Assembly (NCBI GenBank): GCA_023846275.1
Contig: JAIUJO010000157.1
Coordinates: 832,983 to 896,982, forward strand
Reading direction: 5' to 3'
DNA: 64,000 nt
Source: Vanilla planifolia
Lineage: Eukaryota; Streptophyta; Magnoliopsida; Asparagales; Orchidaceae
Both the position numbers and the translations under genes were made by a program. How positions within the stretch are numbered: the stretch's first letter is position 1; the number at the start of each line of letters is the position of its first letter. The notes beneath the pieces are model-generated. The model was not told the origin of the DNA. It was given only the letters and a program-made list of their open reading frames with translations, and made no database searches. Shown here in pieces: positions 50,201 to 63,000 of the stretch.

Positions 50201-53200
50201 CCTTGATGTATATTTACTTTTTCTTTTTTCTAATTTATGGTTCAATATCTTATTTAGTTTAAAGCATTTGGAGTCAATGACAACCAAAGATGTTTGATTC
50301 ATCTTAATCTATAGAACATGTCAAAAATTTCTTATGAGTTCTTATAACATCAACATGCATCCTATTCTGGATAGAACAAATGCAAACAATTTTGTAAGGT
50401 GCATCATTTCCCAGCCATTATTGTATGTAATGAGAATCAATTTCTATTTGGACACAAGGTGATAAAAATTTGTGCCAATTTATTTAAAAATGATGTTTGG
50501 TAAATAATAAATGGGACTAACATCATTTTTTAAATATAATTCTAATGTATAATTACAACAATTAAATCTTCCTCTTCTTTTTCTTGGGTTTGTCATTTTT
50601 CACACCATGGTTTTAGTAAATCTTCTCTTTTATAAAAATTATGGGTTCACCAAATCTCATATGTAGTCAACGAACATGTCCAGCCACCGTTTTCCTCCTT
50701 GGGCTTTGATCCTAAATGTAAAGTACCAATCTATTAAATTGATTATCATGCTTAAGTCATGCCACCAACAATTTTGCAAGCCCATTGATAAAATGGTCAC
50801 ATAATTGATTTAGGAATTTGATGATGTTAGACAAACGTGACCTTCAAATATACATTAATTCTTATATGGTGCCAAATCAACATATAAAGAATGCTATACA
50901 TTTTAACATGCTCTAATTGTAATATCTAGAAACTAAATTCATTATCAAACAATATTAGATGTAATATCAATTTATAATAATAAAAATTGATGAAACAAAT
51001 GTCCATCAAATACAATATTAGATTCATAAGAAAATAAGCTCATTATTATAAAAGCAAATGATATAAGTAGAATTAATGCATATTAATATATTAAGTAAGA
51101 AAGTCCTGATTCTCTAGTTAGTAAGCAAGGTCTTATGTCCCTAGACCTACATGTAAATTTAGAGGAGAGCCAGCTAATACTTGAAAAGTAATCCTCAAGT
51201 CAATACTATAAAAAAACATGTAATGATAAGTTGTTACATTAAATTTATATAATTAAAATATAATAAACATCATGACCACTAATATCATTATAGTATGTTG
51301 TTTTTAATTTCAAACTTAGTGTCCCTTTAGCCACCAAATAATCTCTTAAACCAGTGTGAATTATTGCAGGGCATGATCATCATGTAATTTATACCTCCCA
51401 ATCTTAGGCACTACCAATCAGATGGCTAATTCCTTCAAAGATTTAGGATCCATAATAGCTTTTGACACTCCCATTCATATGCTCTAACGCATCCATTATT
51501 TCTAATGGAACTCCATGTATCACTCTCTTCATGAAATTGTCCCCATATTAGGCTAAATAAGAAAATTTCCCCTCCTTCGGCTTAATATGAAACTATCCTC
51601 TCTTTGAACTCAATTTGTGTCTATTCGCTTATGAGGCTGAATATATAAATTTTACTAAGCTACATTTGGATTCTCTTGCGGCATGATTTGGCACTCCCCT
51701 TATAGGCTACAGTAACCACACATAAATGGTTACTACATTTTTTTGTTTGAGTTCAAAAAGTTGACTTATAACTTCCCTAGATTTCAGATAAAAACTTTAG
51801 AATCATTTGCTACACAAAATAATCTTTAATAAGTTTATCATGTATGTCATATTTGCATTATTCAAAATCACTATTCCATCTGTCTCAATTTAGTCTTCTA
51901 TCGAGGGTATTCTTAGCGTTTTCTTAAATCCTTAATTAATTATGTTAGTTAATCTTTGTGCTTCCCACAAGACCTATGGCATATACCACATTGATATCAT
52001 TGGATTTTAGTACATTGCCACTTTTTCTCTTAACATTCTGAAATTGTATGAAAAAATAATTTTCCTTTTATAAAAATCATAATAGAAGCTGACTTTTGCC
52101 CTTTAAAAATACTGTTTTTAATGAATCTTGCACAATAATGTTCCATAAGAAAAAAATCCTTTAAAATCATTGTAGTAGGAATATGAATCATTTTTCAAAT
52201 GATTAACTTCTAAACAAATATTTTAGAATATAAGTTTTGGATGTCTCCTAGACAAGAACATGTTTTAGTCAATCCATATTGAGCTTAACACTATTACATA
52301 TCTTTTCACTTAGCAAATAGTATTCAATGTTAGATAAAATATGTAGATAATAACTAGAAATCCTTTATAGCTATTTAACAAGTGATTAAGCCATCATACT
52401 CCATTCTAGTCCCATGCAACACCTCATTTTGTCATAAAGTGCTAGGAATAAAGTGACATGAACCAGCCAACAAAGGATTATTGGCAAATGGATTTATAAT
52501 ATGTAAACAAATATAATGTTGGGTAATTGCATGCATTGTGAATAATAACATTCCAATAAGAAAACAACTTATAATTAAATATAAAGGGCAAAATAAAATT
52601 CTTATGAAAATCTGTAATCACATTTCTATTTTATATCGTTGCAAATTTTTTTTTTATTTTTCTTCTCTTTTCAAGAAATGGTTTATGGAAAGTCTACATC
52701 ATCAACAATTAGAAATTTTTTGGAACCCTCATGCCAGCATAAATGGTTTAGATGATTAACTCCTTTGTGTAATCTCTAGAATATGTTGTTTTATAATGTT
52801 AGTCAGCATATTAGCCAATGAAGACTTCCTTTCAACATTCATATTTTCTTCCTTTCACGAAGAACTTCTATTTTTTTTTCATCATTTTGCTTCCTTTTTC
52901 ATATGCTTGTCCATTAAAAATCAACATTATAACTTTTGCTTCTCATATCTTTGCATTTTTTTTAGGAATCTGTATATAAACTGACAATTACTTTACTAGA
53001 TTAGCATATAAATATAGTACAAATATATCATGCTTAGTAATCTCAAATATATAAAATATATACATGAATGTTAATTTGTAAAGACATCTAATAATTGTCA
53101 TTTAAAATAGTTGAAACTTTCACCTTGGTGAAAGAAATTAGCACATCATCCATCAATCATGGGCATAGTAATTCTAGACAAGAATTGTAAATTTTGGAAT

Positions 53201-53580
53201 AAAAACATGACCATTTAATGACCTTTAACCTATAAGAATTAAATAAAAACTCTATAAATAGTAAAAAAGTTTGTCTGCTCAGGCATATTCAATTTGGAAT
53301 TCCTCATTCCATTGTGACCATTATCCTAAATGTCAAATTCACTCAAAGGACATACAAGTGGTATATGATTTCTTATCTCAAGTTTTCCTTTTGTACTAAT
53401 CAAACAAATGCTTGGATCCTTACATAATCTAGCTTTGAACTTCTCGATTTACTTAATCCTTTGCATAAACTACTACAATTAGCTTTCCCTTTGAGACACT
53501 TTTTGCTTATCTATATATTACTCAACTAGCTTGAATTGAGGGTTCGACTAATTAATTTTGCCAAAAAATCTAACTCTAAG
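47271..53580. other. Intergenic AT-rich DNA without recognisable features
   Basis: Satellite words end and base composition becomes more balanced between A and T. No domain, RNA gene or terminal repeat was recognised. Open frames on either strand (48685-48882, 50105-50302, 52538-52759, 52796-52984 and a 34-codon frame at 48574-48678) show no family resemblance. Stretches with mixed composition, for example 48930-49260, 49720-50170 and 51300-51720, may be older retroelement LTRs, but nothing pairs them within the window. Confidence 0.4.
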
Positions 53581-53583
53581 CTA

Positions 53584-53751
53584 CAATCTCTTTTCTATCT
53601 TTTTTCCAACCATCAATATTCCCAATTGTTCAACCTCATAAAGAAACTGCATTCCTTCAACATAGCTAATCTTCACTTTCTTTTTAACTTTACCTGGTAG
53701 TTTATCATTGATGAACATTCTCCATAATTTTAAGCCTAGGAATTCGCAACT
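53584..53751 (-). pseudogene. Coding-like relic of unknown identity
   Basis: Minus-strand frame of 56 codons between stops, with an amino-acid make-up unlike the low-complexity frames elsewhere: KLWRMFINDKLPGK, then KISYVEGMQFLYEVEQLG, then MVGKKIEK. The stop at 53581-53583 is followed in the same frame by RVRFFGKIN, and upstream a neighbouring frame carries IEVIEYTSFISRR and EFQNLKLRIP, as if a longer coding region had acquired one frameshift and some stops. I do not recognise the family. It could be a host exon fragment or transposon protein; chance is not excluded. Confidence 0.35.
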
Positions 53752-56700
53752 TCAAGTTTTGAAATTCCTTTTATCTTCTACTAATAAAAGATGTATATTC
53801 AATGACTTCAATTTCTACAATTGTTAATCATATCAATACATAACTTTAGGACTTCTTACCACACTATTATGATATCATTATAGGACTTATAAGATATTCA
53901 CATCCTTGTTATGTTATATAGATAATCTTTCTTCCATAATTTTTACTATGACATACTCATATAATACCTTTCTTGGTATTACTCATTAGTTAAAGCTCCT
54001 ACCATTAATAATTTTGTACATTAATTGTATTGAAATTATTAACTTATTAGATCCATATCTCTTTCATAATCTCAAGTATTGACCCAATCTCATATTTATA
54101 TTGTTTTATACATTTTTGTATGTTATGTCTTCCTTCTTATGCACTTCGTGATTCCCATGCAAAAGGTTTATTATACCTGTAATTGTTTATTTAAATTAAT
54201 GTCTATCATATTGTATGATTTGTCCATTTGTTGCTTAATTTATTAGACATAGTAAAGTCACCGTTCTCATCTCATCATAGTTGTATACTTGTTATTTTCG
54301 ATTGTAATATTGTACTAATCTTATCGAGTATTTATTATTTAGCATTAATGGTTTTGTTTGAAGCATTTGTCAACTTTTATGATCCTTCTCTCCCTAGACC
54401 ACATGATAATTTTTGTTATAATATAAACTAAAATCCACCCTTACCCAATTGAACTAGTTTTACCTATAATGTTAATGCATTAACTGCACTATCATGTCAA
54501 TACAATTTTTATTTGGTACTCTATGAAATGATCTCATCTTATGAACCTTTTCATGTTACATCCCAGAATGTTGTACTTATCTAATTCTTTAGTCATCTTA
54601 AGCACTCACCATTATTAGTACTTTATAGTATTACTCATTACTCTGTTTGATATATCCTAACTTGCTTGATGGTATTATATGCTACACCTCTTCCACACTA
54701 TGCACTCCAATTCATTCTTCCTTAGCTTGTTAGGTTAATCAACCCATATTGGTGTTGCAATTATCTATTATAAAAAAGTAATGATTTTACTCTAACATAC
54801 AAATGTATCATATTCAACATGTTCTTATTATTTATCATATTGTACATCACCTTATATTATAGTAGATGATGATTTTCACTTAGCTATCTTTCTTACAATT
54901 ATTCATATAACACTAGAAGATTTATTTTCAATATTGTGAATGGTACTTTTTTTTAAGAATAAAAAATGATTATTTTATCAAATAAACTCATAATATTTTC
55001 ATATTTTTTCACAACTCCTCCCTCTTTAGAGCTATTAATATTGTTTGATATCCTTATTTTTAAGATCTAATAGTTTAAATTTATTAAAATTATTTGCCAC
55101 AAATTTTTTGTTTTTTCAAAAGCTAGTTAGGATTTGAGGATTTCTATTAGTTATTTTGGTGCTCTAAGGCTCCTACTAAATCCTAACCCAACTATCTAAG
55201 GTAAGATAACAAGTTCAAATGTTAGAATAATACTAATACTATGCTCCAATGCCTATTTGGGATCCTACTTAAGACAATGTTACTTATTTGGGCTAACTTG
55301 GGCTCCTTCTCAAGTCCACGTACTCTAAATGTACCCTTAAGTGTATTTTTTAATATATGTCTAATATTTAAAAGTTTGGGATCAAATGAATCCCTCTAGT
55401 AACTTTTTTTCTTCATGGGTTAATCATAGCCACTACAAACATCCCCAAAGTCTCTTATATTCCATGAACTTCCCCTGCTACAATCTATTGTGTCAAACTT
55501 TGGCCTAAGTGTCTAAATAGATCATTAAGTATACACTAAATCAACAACGCTATGTGAGAGATTTAATTAACAACATTACAAGGTCAATATTCTTCTTAAC
55601 TACAAGTAGCAAAAATATAAGACGAAAATGGAGCACTTCAACCATCGTCGTGGGCTTGATCCATGCGCTTCAGTAATTTTGGGACTTAGCCATAATATGC
55701 ACAAGGACTCACCAAGTGATAATGTTATCACTCCAGTCCTATGTCCCTTCTTTATGAATTTTCTTATTATCAAGAAACACAAATTGTCTAAACTGAAATC
55801 ACACATACTTTAATTGAATCAAACAAAATTTCAAACTGATGTTAATTTTTTTCCAATGTTACCTAAGCAATACAAATTCAAAGCTTACCTTTTTTTTTTC
55901 ACCAAAAAATATATCATTACTTTAACCCATCAAAGGATTAACAGTGAAACCATGACCTTAGATGTTAATCATAAACAATAGTTACCCTTAGGAAGTCCTA
56001 GGGAAACCAACCAATTATTAAAGGACTAAGCTTAGCCTCAATCAACTTAGTCTTCCTTGAAGGCCTAAAATTGTCCCCTTCTTGCTCCAAATCAAGAAAC
56101 CAAGAGCTATAAATGCCTTATAAGTCATTTATGACTATTAAATTTCTAAAGCAAGCTTTGGATGACTTGCCAAAACATATTAAATACTTTCCAAGCATTA
56201 CAAAGGCAAGGAAATACTTGGCTACAAGTATTCTTTAGTGTTTGGTGAGTTTTCCAAGTTTTATCCTAATTTTCATGGTCAACTCCTAAGTTGAATAGCA
56301 CGTGAATGATCTTCATATATTATCGTATCTAGTTCCAATATTTGTTGATATATGTTCTCATCATTTCATGATTTTTTTGTTGGAATTTAAATTATTAATG
56401 ATTAAAACTACATGCCCCAAAGCAATCATTGAGTATTTCTTAGATCAATCTAGGGAGTAAACACATATAAGCATTGAATATAACAACCACCTAACAAGAG
56501 ATCTTGGCAAAAATAACAAGTATTAAATTATGACTAATAGAAAATTTTTGTCTAATGCTTTGCACAAGAAAAACTTTTTTAAGTTCTTTGCTTTCTCTAT
56601 ATCATAGACTGATATTTATTTTTCATGCATTAACTCATAATGAACCATCAAATTCATAGTCTAAAATTCAATTAAGGCTCAATCAATCGAATGTATGTGT

Positions 56701-57289
56701 GCATATTAATACATTTTATATTAAAATTTTCAATTTGATTATGTAGTCATGACATCAACAAGGGATCTTAACTCTAACATTCCTTTTCCTTTAGATTTCT
56801 AATATCCTGTTTCAATTAAGAAGAAACAGATAACATCCAGTCATCCAATAGAACCGCCATGTAGAAAATTCATATGAGATATTATAAACATGTATTTGGC
56901 AAGGTATATGAACACAAGACATGATTTTGTCATCTCCTCTTTTTAGCTTAGGTTTAACTGGAATGTGTCATAACAAAGTTTAATATGTATATGACAAAAC
57001 AATCATCACATCCATGCTTCTTCAAATTAGCCTTTTGTATTACCTAGATAAAATCTATAACTAATTGTTCAATCTTAATGTTGATTCTTTCACCCTTATT
57101 TTGGATTGCTTAAAACATGAGTTTCTCCCTCTCCAAGTGATGAAGACTCTGCTACCTTCTCCAGCAAAAGACTAGGCCTCTTTCTCATAGTTTTTCTTGG
57201 TAAAGCCATCTTTCTTCCTTTCGTACTTGAAATTTCAAAAACTCCAACAAAGCTACATGTACGGGATTTTAATAGTTCTTTCGGTCCCT
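53752..57289. other. Intergenic DNA without recognisable features
   Basis: No repeats pairing within the window and no convincing coding region. The mirrored open frames at 55600-55806 (minus) and 55628-55813 (plus) occupy the same bases and show no domain. The minus frame 57096-57293 ends with a basic, serine-rich stretch (MALPRKTMRKRPS) that could be a decayed gag start but has no continuation. Confidence 0.35.
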
Positions 57290-57630
57290 TCATTCAATCA
57301 ATTTTGCAAGAATTTATTCTTCAAAAGATGTTCTTTCGAATTCGTAAAGTCCTACTTCCAACTTACTTTAATAAGACCAATGTTATCCTCCCAACATCAT
57401 TTAAGAAAATCAAGGTTATCCCTTCAACTTATTGAAGAGAAAAAAAGGTTGTCTTTATAACATGTTTTAAGAAAAGCAAAACTATCCATTCAAATTCCAT
57501 TAACTATACAAAATTCCCCCTTTCAAATTGACATAAGAAACTATGTTTATCTTTCCAAAACACTTTGAGAAAATTAAAGTCTTCCAATCAAATTTCTTGA
57601 GAACATCGTCCTTTTACATTCCATTCAAAA
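57290..57630 (+). repeat. Degenerate ~31-35 bp minisatellite
   Basis: A run of loosely repeated units with the scheme TTTAAGAAAA, then an AAGGTTATC-like word, then CTTTCAA or CCATTCAA. Unit starts near 57373, 57404, 57434, 57468, 57533, 57568 and 57599; one unit is interrupted by CCCCCTTTCAAATTGAC. Spacing varies between 30 and 35 bases, with one double step. Units share pattern rather than identity. Confidence 0.55.
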
Positions 57631-58399
57631 CAAAGATTGCCTTATCCAATTCCTTTACAAAATCATCTTTTTCTCATTAATTTGACTAATTACATCTCAC
57701 CAAGAGAAAAACACCTCAAACATTTATGATTAGGGATTAAGCTCCAATGGTATTTTTGTAAATTTTGTGCACTAAAAGTAGAAGTGTGGTTTCAACTTTG
57801 TTATTGGAACTATCTCCCAAGACTCCTTAATTGTTAGGACTTATCATGCCATATAACATACTAGTTCACTATTTTGGGAGTGGCTAACTTGCAATTTTGA
57901 CATATGGTGGTAATTTTGTGATACGATCATATGCAATGTTAATAAATAACTATTTTAATCAATTAAACTTACATTCATTTAATTAATAAAATCTATTTGA
58001 AATTGCTTACGTTGTGTAGTGAAAAATACAAGTGCAACATCATTTTTCCAATTTTTATTCATTACAATACTTAGAGATAACCGTTCGATTAAATTTTGGT
58101 TTAATTTTTCTTTTATGAGAGTCCTTAATGAACAAGTTAGCTGTTAAAATAGCTCCAATACTTCCTATTTCATTGAGTTCTATTTCTCAAATATGGGCTG
58201 AGTTCTTATTTCTTTAAGAATAATGGAATTCGTAGTAACAAAGAAATAACTCATTAAGTTTTCAACTTTTTCGTTCGTATCAACATTTCTAATATTTAAC
58301 AAGATATAAAGCAGGTAGGTTTTCCGAAATACCATCTAATTATCAAATTTTTAATTATTACAAAAAATAGATTTGATTAGTCATAATAGTAATAGATAT
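57631..58399. other. Intergenic DNA, nothing recognised
   Basis: AT-rich sequence with no repeat pair, domain or RNA signature that I can support. Confidence 0.35.
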
Positions 58400-60050
58400 G
58401 GTAAGGTTTCAAGTTAAAAAGGATTCTAGAGATACCGAGGTACGTTAAGAATGAAAATATTGAAAATTGATAAGATAAGAAAGTATTTAAATTTGCAAAA
58501 CATCTTGTTTAATATCTCCTAGGAAGTCAGTTTTTGTATTGCAAGCTTCACTAAAATATAAGTGTGAAAAACACATTTCTAGGAAAAATAATTCCAAAAT
58601 ATGGCTGCAAAGACCGGGATGTTTAAACTATTCAGAAAACAAAATAATTAAAACGTTAGAGATTGTACGCATAATGTGTAGCTTAAATTTTTTCTTTACT
58701 ATTCAAGATACGAAATATGCCATTGCTCCTGTAAAAGTATAAAATAATTAAATAGATAGCCTATTTTGAAAACAAAAGACCTAAAGTATTTAATTTTTTT
58801 TATTTTAATATGAAATATCGTCAATAATAGAAGTGTTAGAAGTAATTTGGTGTAAACAAAAAAGCTATAAAAGATTAAGACCGAAATAATTATCTAAATA
58901 ACTGAATGAAGGCAAGCTTATCATCATAAAATTATAAAGAAGTTAAATCATTTAAAGCAACACAACAAATCATTTTTAAACATTATAGCCTTATGTACAA
59001 ATTTTCTATAAATATTCTTCATACCAAATCATGACAAATATAATAATGTAAACAAAAAGGGATCAAAATTTACAAGGAAGGAAATTGTAAAGCTAATTAA
59101 AATCTTCAAAGACGTATGCAAATAAATTTATCTATAAGTAACAAAATGATTAACGACAGAAAATTTCTTGTAACAGATAAAAACTATAAATGAACAAAAC
59201 AACAAGTAAAATAATTAAAACAATATATATCAGATGTTAAAGCAAAATATTTTTGTGAAACATCAAAGAAAACAATTAGAAATCACAAGGAAAAATTGAT
59301 TATTACAACATAAAACTTTAAATGCTAAGCAACTGTAACCAATAAATTGCTAAAATGTTTTTTAAAAACTCGCAATAAATGTACATATAAAAACACTAGA
59401 CGGCATCTTAATGGTAAACCACTAAATCCCAAAAAAGAAAATAACAAAAATTAAAAAAGCAGGAATGTTTCATAAAAGAAATTTTTATGACCAATTTAAG
59501 AACCATAAATGTAATATTGGATTCAGAAAAATCGAAATGAAAAATTGAATAAAAGTTTTCAGAAAGTAAATTCTTTTAATATATATATTATTAAGCACAC
59601 ATCAATTTTGTTACAATAAAAAAATGGGAAGATATGACAAAAAAAGTTTTGACAATGAAGATAATATTAAAAAAATAGAACTAACGGCATTGCATAAGTT
59701 TGATAATGATGATAGTACAAAGTATTTAATTATACCTAAAAAAGCAGAACAATTTGCAAAAAAGTGAAACAATATTTAAAGTGCATATCAAAAAAAGGTA
59801 CCTCTAAAAAGAAAGGATATAAACAACCCTTTAACAAATAAAAAAATACAAAAAGAATGAAACTATTAATATCTCGAGTGCAACAAAAAACATAAGTTAT
59901 TAGAAGTTCAATTTTATATATAATAAAAAATTTACTAACTATTCTAAGAGAAATAGTCGATCTCACATAAAAAAAGAAAAATGAACAAATGTAACTTAAA
60001 TCATCAATGAAATAAGACATTTTAAATACTATTTTTTATACCTTAATTTA
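58400..60050. other. A-rich stretch with strand skew opposite to the satellite
   Basis: The plus strand is dominated by A runs (AAACAAAAAAGC, AACAAAATAATTAAAAC and so on), whereas the satellite arrays are T-rich on plus. One word pair repeats with a spacing of about 285 bp: CGGCAT at 59401 and 59685, each followed 52-53 bases later by AAAAAAGC. This hints at a further, very decayed tandem repeat, but intervening sequence does not align convincingly. Open frame 59736-60020 (minus) reads hydrophobic residues from poly-T and has no domain. Confidence 0.4.
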
Positions 60051-63000
60051 CCATCAAAATTAATTATTTTATGTAAAAAGTGAAAAACTATGTGTCAAAA
60101 TCAAACTTTATTTTCCTTCACGAAATTAAATGATCATGTCAAGCATGTTAGAATTATATTTTTTTTGTAATAGTATTATTTACTAGTTTGTGATGAATTC
60201 CATTGTCAATTTATTTTTATGTTAGTGATCACCTAAAGCTTGTTAAACATAAAAACATTAAATTATAAGTACTCTTAATGACAACATCAATAGGATTAAG
60301 CTTATTTGGCACATTCTCAATGTTATTGATGTTCTTTATCATCTATATATTACTAAAGCTTTCTATTAACATGAATATTCATGATATCATTATGTTACAA
60401 AAATTATCATGCCTAAAAATGAGGAAAAAATAACTTGTACAATATTGAAAAAATAAGCAATAATGCATTTTAAGGTCGATGTTTTTTCTTGGAAGTGTTA
60501 TTATGAAGGGGAGATAATATAGGTTGAAAGAATTTAATTTATTACGTAATGTATTGCAACATTAAGCTTTTAAACCTTTGTAAGAAGACATAGTATGAAA
60601 ACTTAAGAATATTTTTGCTTAACTACACAAGAAGATACTATTATAACTTGAGTATGATTTCATCCAAAATGAAACCACAACTAGTATTTAATTTTGCATC
60701 CAAATTGGGGATTAATGCCTTGAGTTATGCACTGAGCTTCATTAGAAGGGCTTAATTATATGCATGAAATGCATGATGAAGCCTTCAAATAAACTTTTAA
60801 TTATTTTAGGTTTAGAGAGAGCACATTAATTCCTCATGAGGAGGGTTATGGAGTCATCATTAGCCTTTAAAGGAAGGATAGGATTATTGTTGGTCTTGCC
60901 TAGTTTTCGTTAGAGGAAGAGTTTAACATAAAAACTTTACGGTAAGTTCCCAAAGATTTACTATTAACAATTACATTATGTTTGAAGAGTTTTTCTTGAT
61001 TTAAAATCAAAGACAAATTAAACATTTTTGTTGCAAAAAAGTAATAGAAGAGTTAAGTTAGTCAAGGGTTTGAGTGTATGGTTCATCCAAAGATTTGTAA
61101 TAAAAGGTAAGTCCTAGAAGTAGGCTTTAGATGGATTTGAAGATAACTAAGCTCTCAAATTCCTATGGAGAGCCTTCAAGGTATTGTGTAAGCCTACTAA
61201 ATAGGATAGAGGAGGTATAGGTCTTAGCTTAGCATAATAAAACCATTGGTTTTTTTAGTAGAAACAAGAAACTAAGGACATAACCTATTTAAAAGTCCTT
61301 ATTGTTAGTGATTTGAACTATGAAACTTTAGGATTAATGATGTTAACTGAGGTTTTAAAATTTGAAAAGTTGAGGATTTCAAATTAAAAAGTCTTAAATT
61401 TTAAAATATTTAAAATCCTAACATCTCTCATTTAATATTTAAGTTGTTTAAGTTTGAAATATGATTGTATAATATTTCTATGAACCTTCAAGCTAGCTTA
61501 GTTTGTTGAAGGCAAGTTAGAAATTAAAATAATATTTGCCCAAGTTAAGAATAATTTAGGAATCATGTCATGAAATTCCTTCGGATTAGTCTTTTATTTT
61601 CTATAAATCTGAAATAAGAAATAAGGATGATATGAGATTATTACATGCTTATTTGGACTTTGAACACACTCAAAATGAGGCTATGATTTTATAAAGCATT
61701 TAGCTAGACCTTAGATGCGGGTTGATCGTGTTACAAAGTATTGTTTTATCCTTTTGAAGTGGTTCTAAGAATTTCTTAAAGGATTAATGTTTATCTACAT
61801 TTTGACCAAACCCTAATTTATTTTTCTTTCATGGGTCAGATCATGAGTAGCTCAAAATTATGTTATTGTGTCTTGGATTGATATCTTAGATAATTGCCTT
61901 GGAGGTTTGTATAGCTAGAGGGAAGCCTTTAGGGTGCTTGGAGCGACTCAAATTAACCTATTAGAAAAGAGAGGGTCATTTATGAAACATTTTGAATTTA
62001 AAATTAATTGATTAAAGAATAATTAAAAGTATTTGAGCAATGGACTTATAACATAAACAAGTATTTTAATAAGCTAAAGGATTCTAGTAAAACTCCTAAA
62101 TTAAGAAAAAAAATGAGGACTAGACACATTCATATGAAATTTCATTGGACAAGATGCTACAAATACGAATATTTGGGTTTTGTAAGAAATCTAAGTTAGC
62201 CCAAATTGCTAAAAAAAATTTTAAGGAGGACCAAATGATTATACAGTTGCTTGGGGTTTGTGGATGCACTGGACTATATATTAGTGCTTGTTAACCTTGG
62301 TTATATTTAAAATAAATCCTATTATTCTTGAGTAAGCAAGTTTGTTTACGATGAAACACTGTGGCATGCGATGGAGCCAAATTAATGAGATCTTTAGTTA
62401 AACTAGGTTTGCTTAGATATTCATGATGGTAAGATTACAACAAAGTATGATGGTTGCATGCCTTATTCATAAAATTTAGTCAATGATCACGGGTGCCTAA
62501 GCATATGGTTATTGAGTACCACATGTTGTTAATAATGCATAAGCCTTATAAGGTCTAGTTTGTTATTGGCAAAGCTCAGGTTAGGGTTGTTAAATCATTT
62601 GTAGATGATTATTTAATGTTTGAGTGCTATTTTAAGAAATCAATAGGGATAGTGGAGTGTAGAAGTTCTTGCTAGAGTATTATGTGATTAATGAGGTCTC
62701 ATAGAGCCGTCTTATTAGGTGTTCCATGAGATTAGCAAAGCGGACGTTGTGAACTGTTATATCATGTGATGACATAAGAGTCCTAGACTCACCTTAAGTA
62801 CTTCAACAACTTTGAGGATGTACTAACTTATTGGACAATCACTGTGCTTTAATTGGTTCTCTATTCACACATTTTATGACATGATTGATTAGTGATAGGG
62901 TCAATGGTTAAGCTTTTATGCATTAGCCTAACATGGTAGGCTACTACATTTATTTGACTTTTTTGATGCCCTAATGGTTATACTATATTATTGTGTTGCC

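Noticed and set aside
57096..57293. Possible gag N-terminus (basic, serine-rich) on the minus strand
   Set aside because: No UBN2, retrotrans_gag or zinc-knuckle words follow, and no LTR pair surrounds it.
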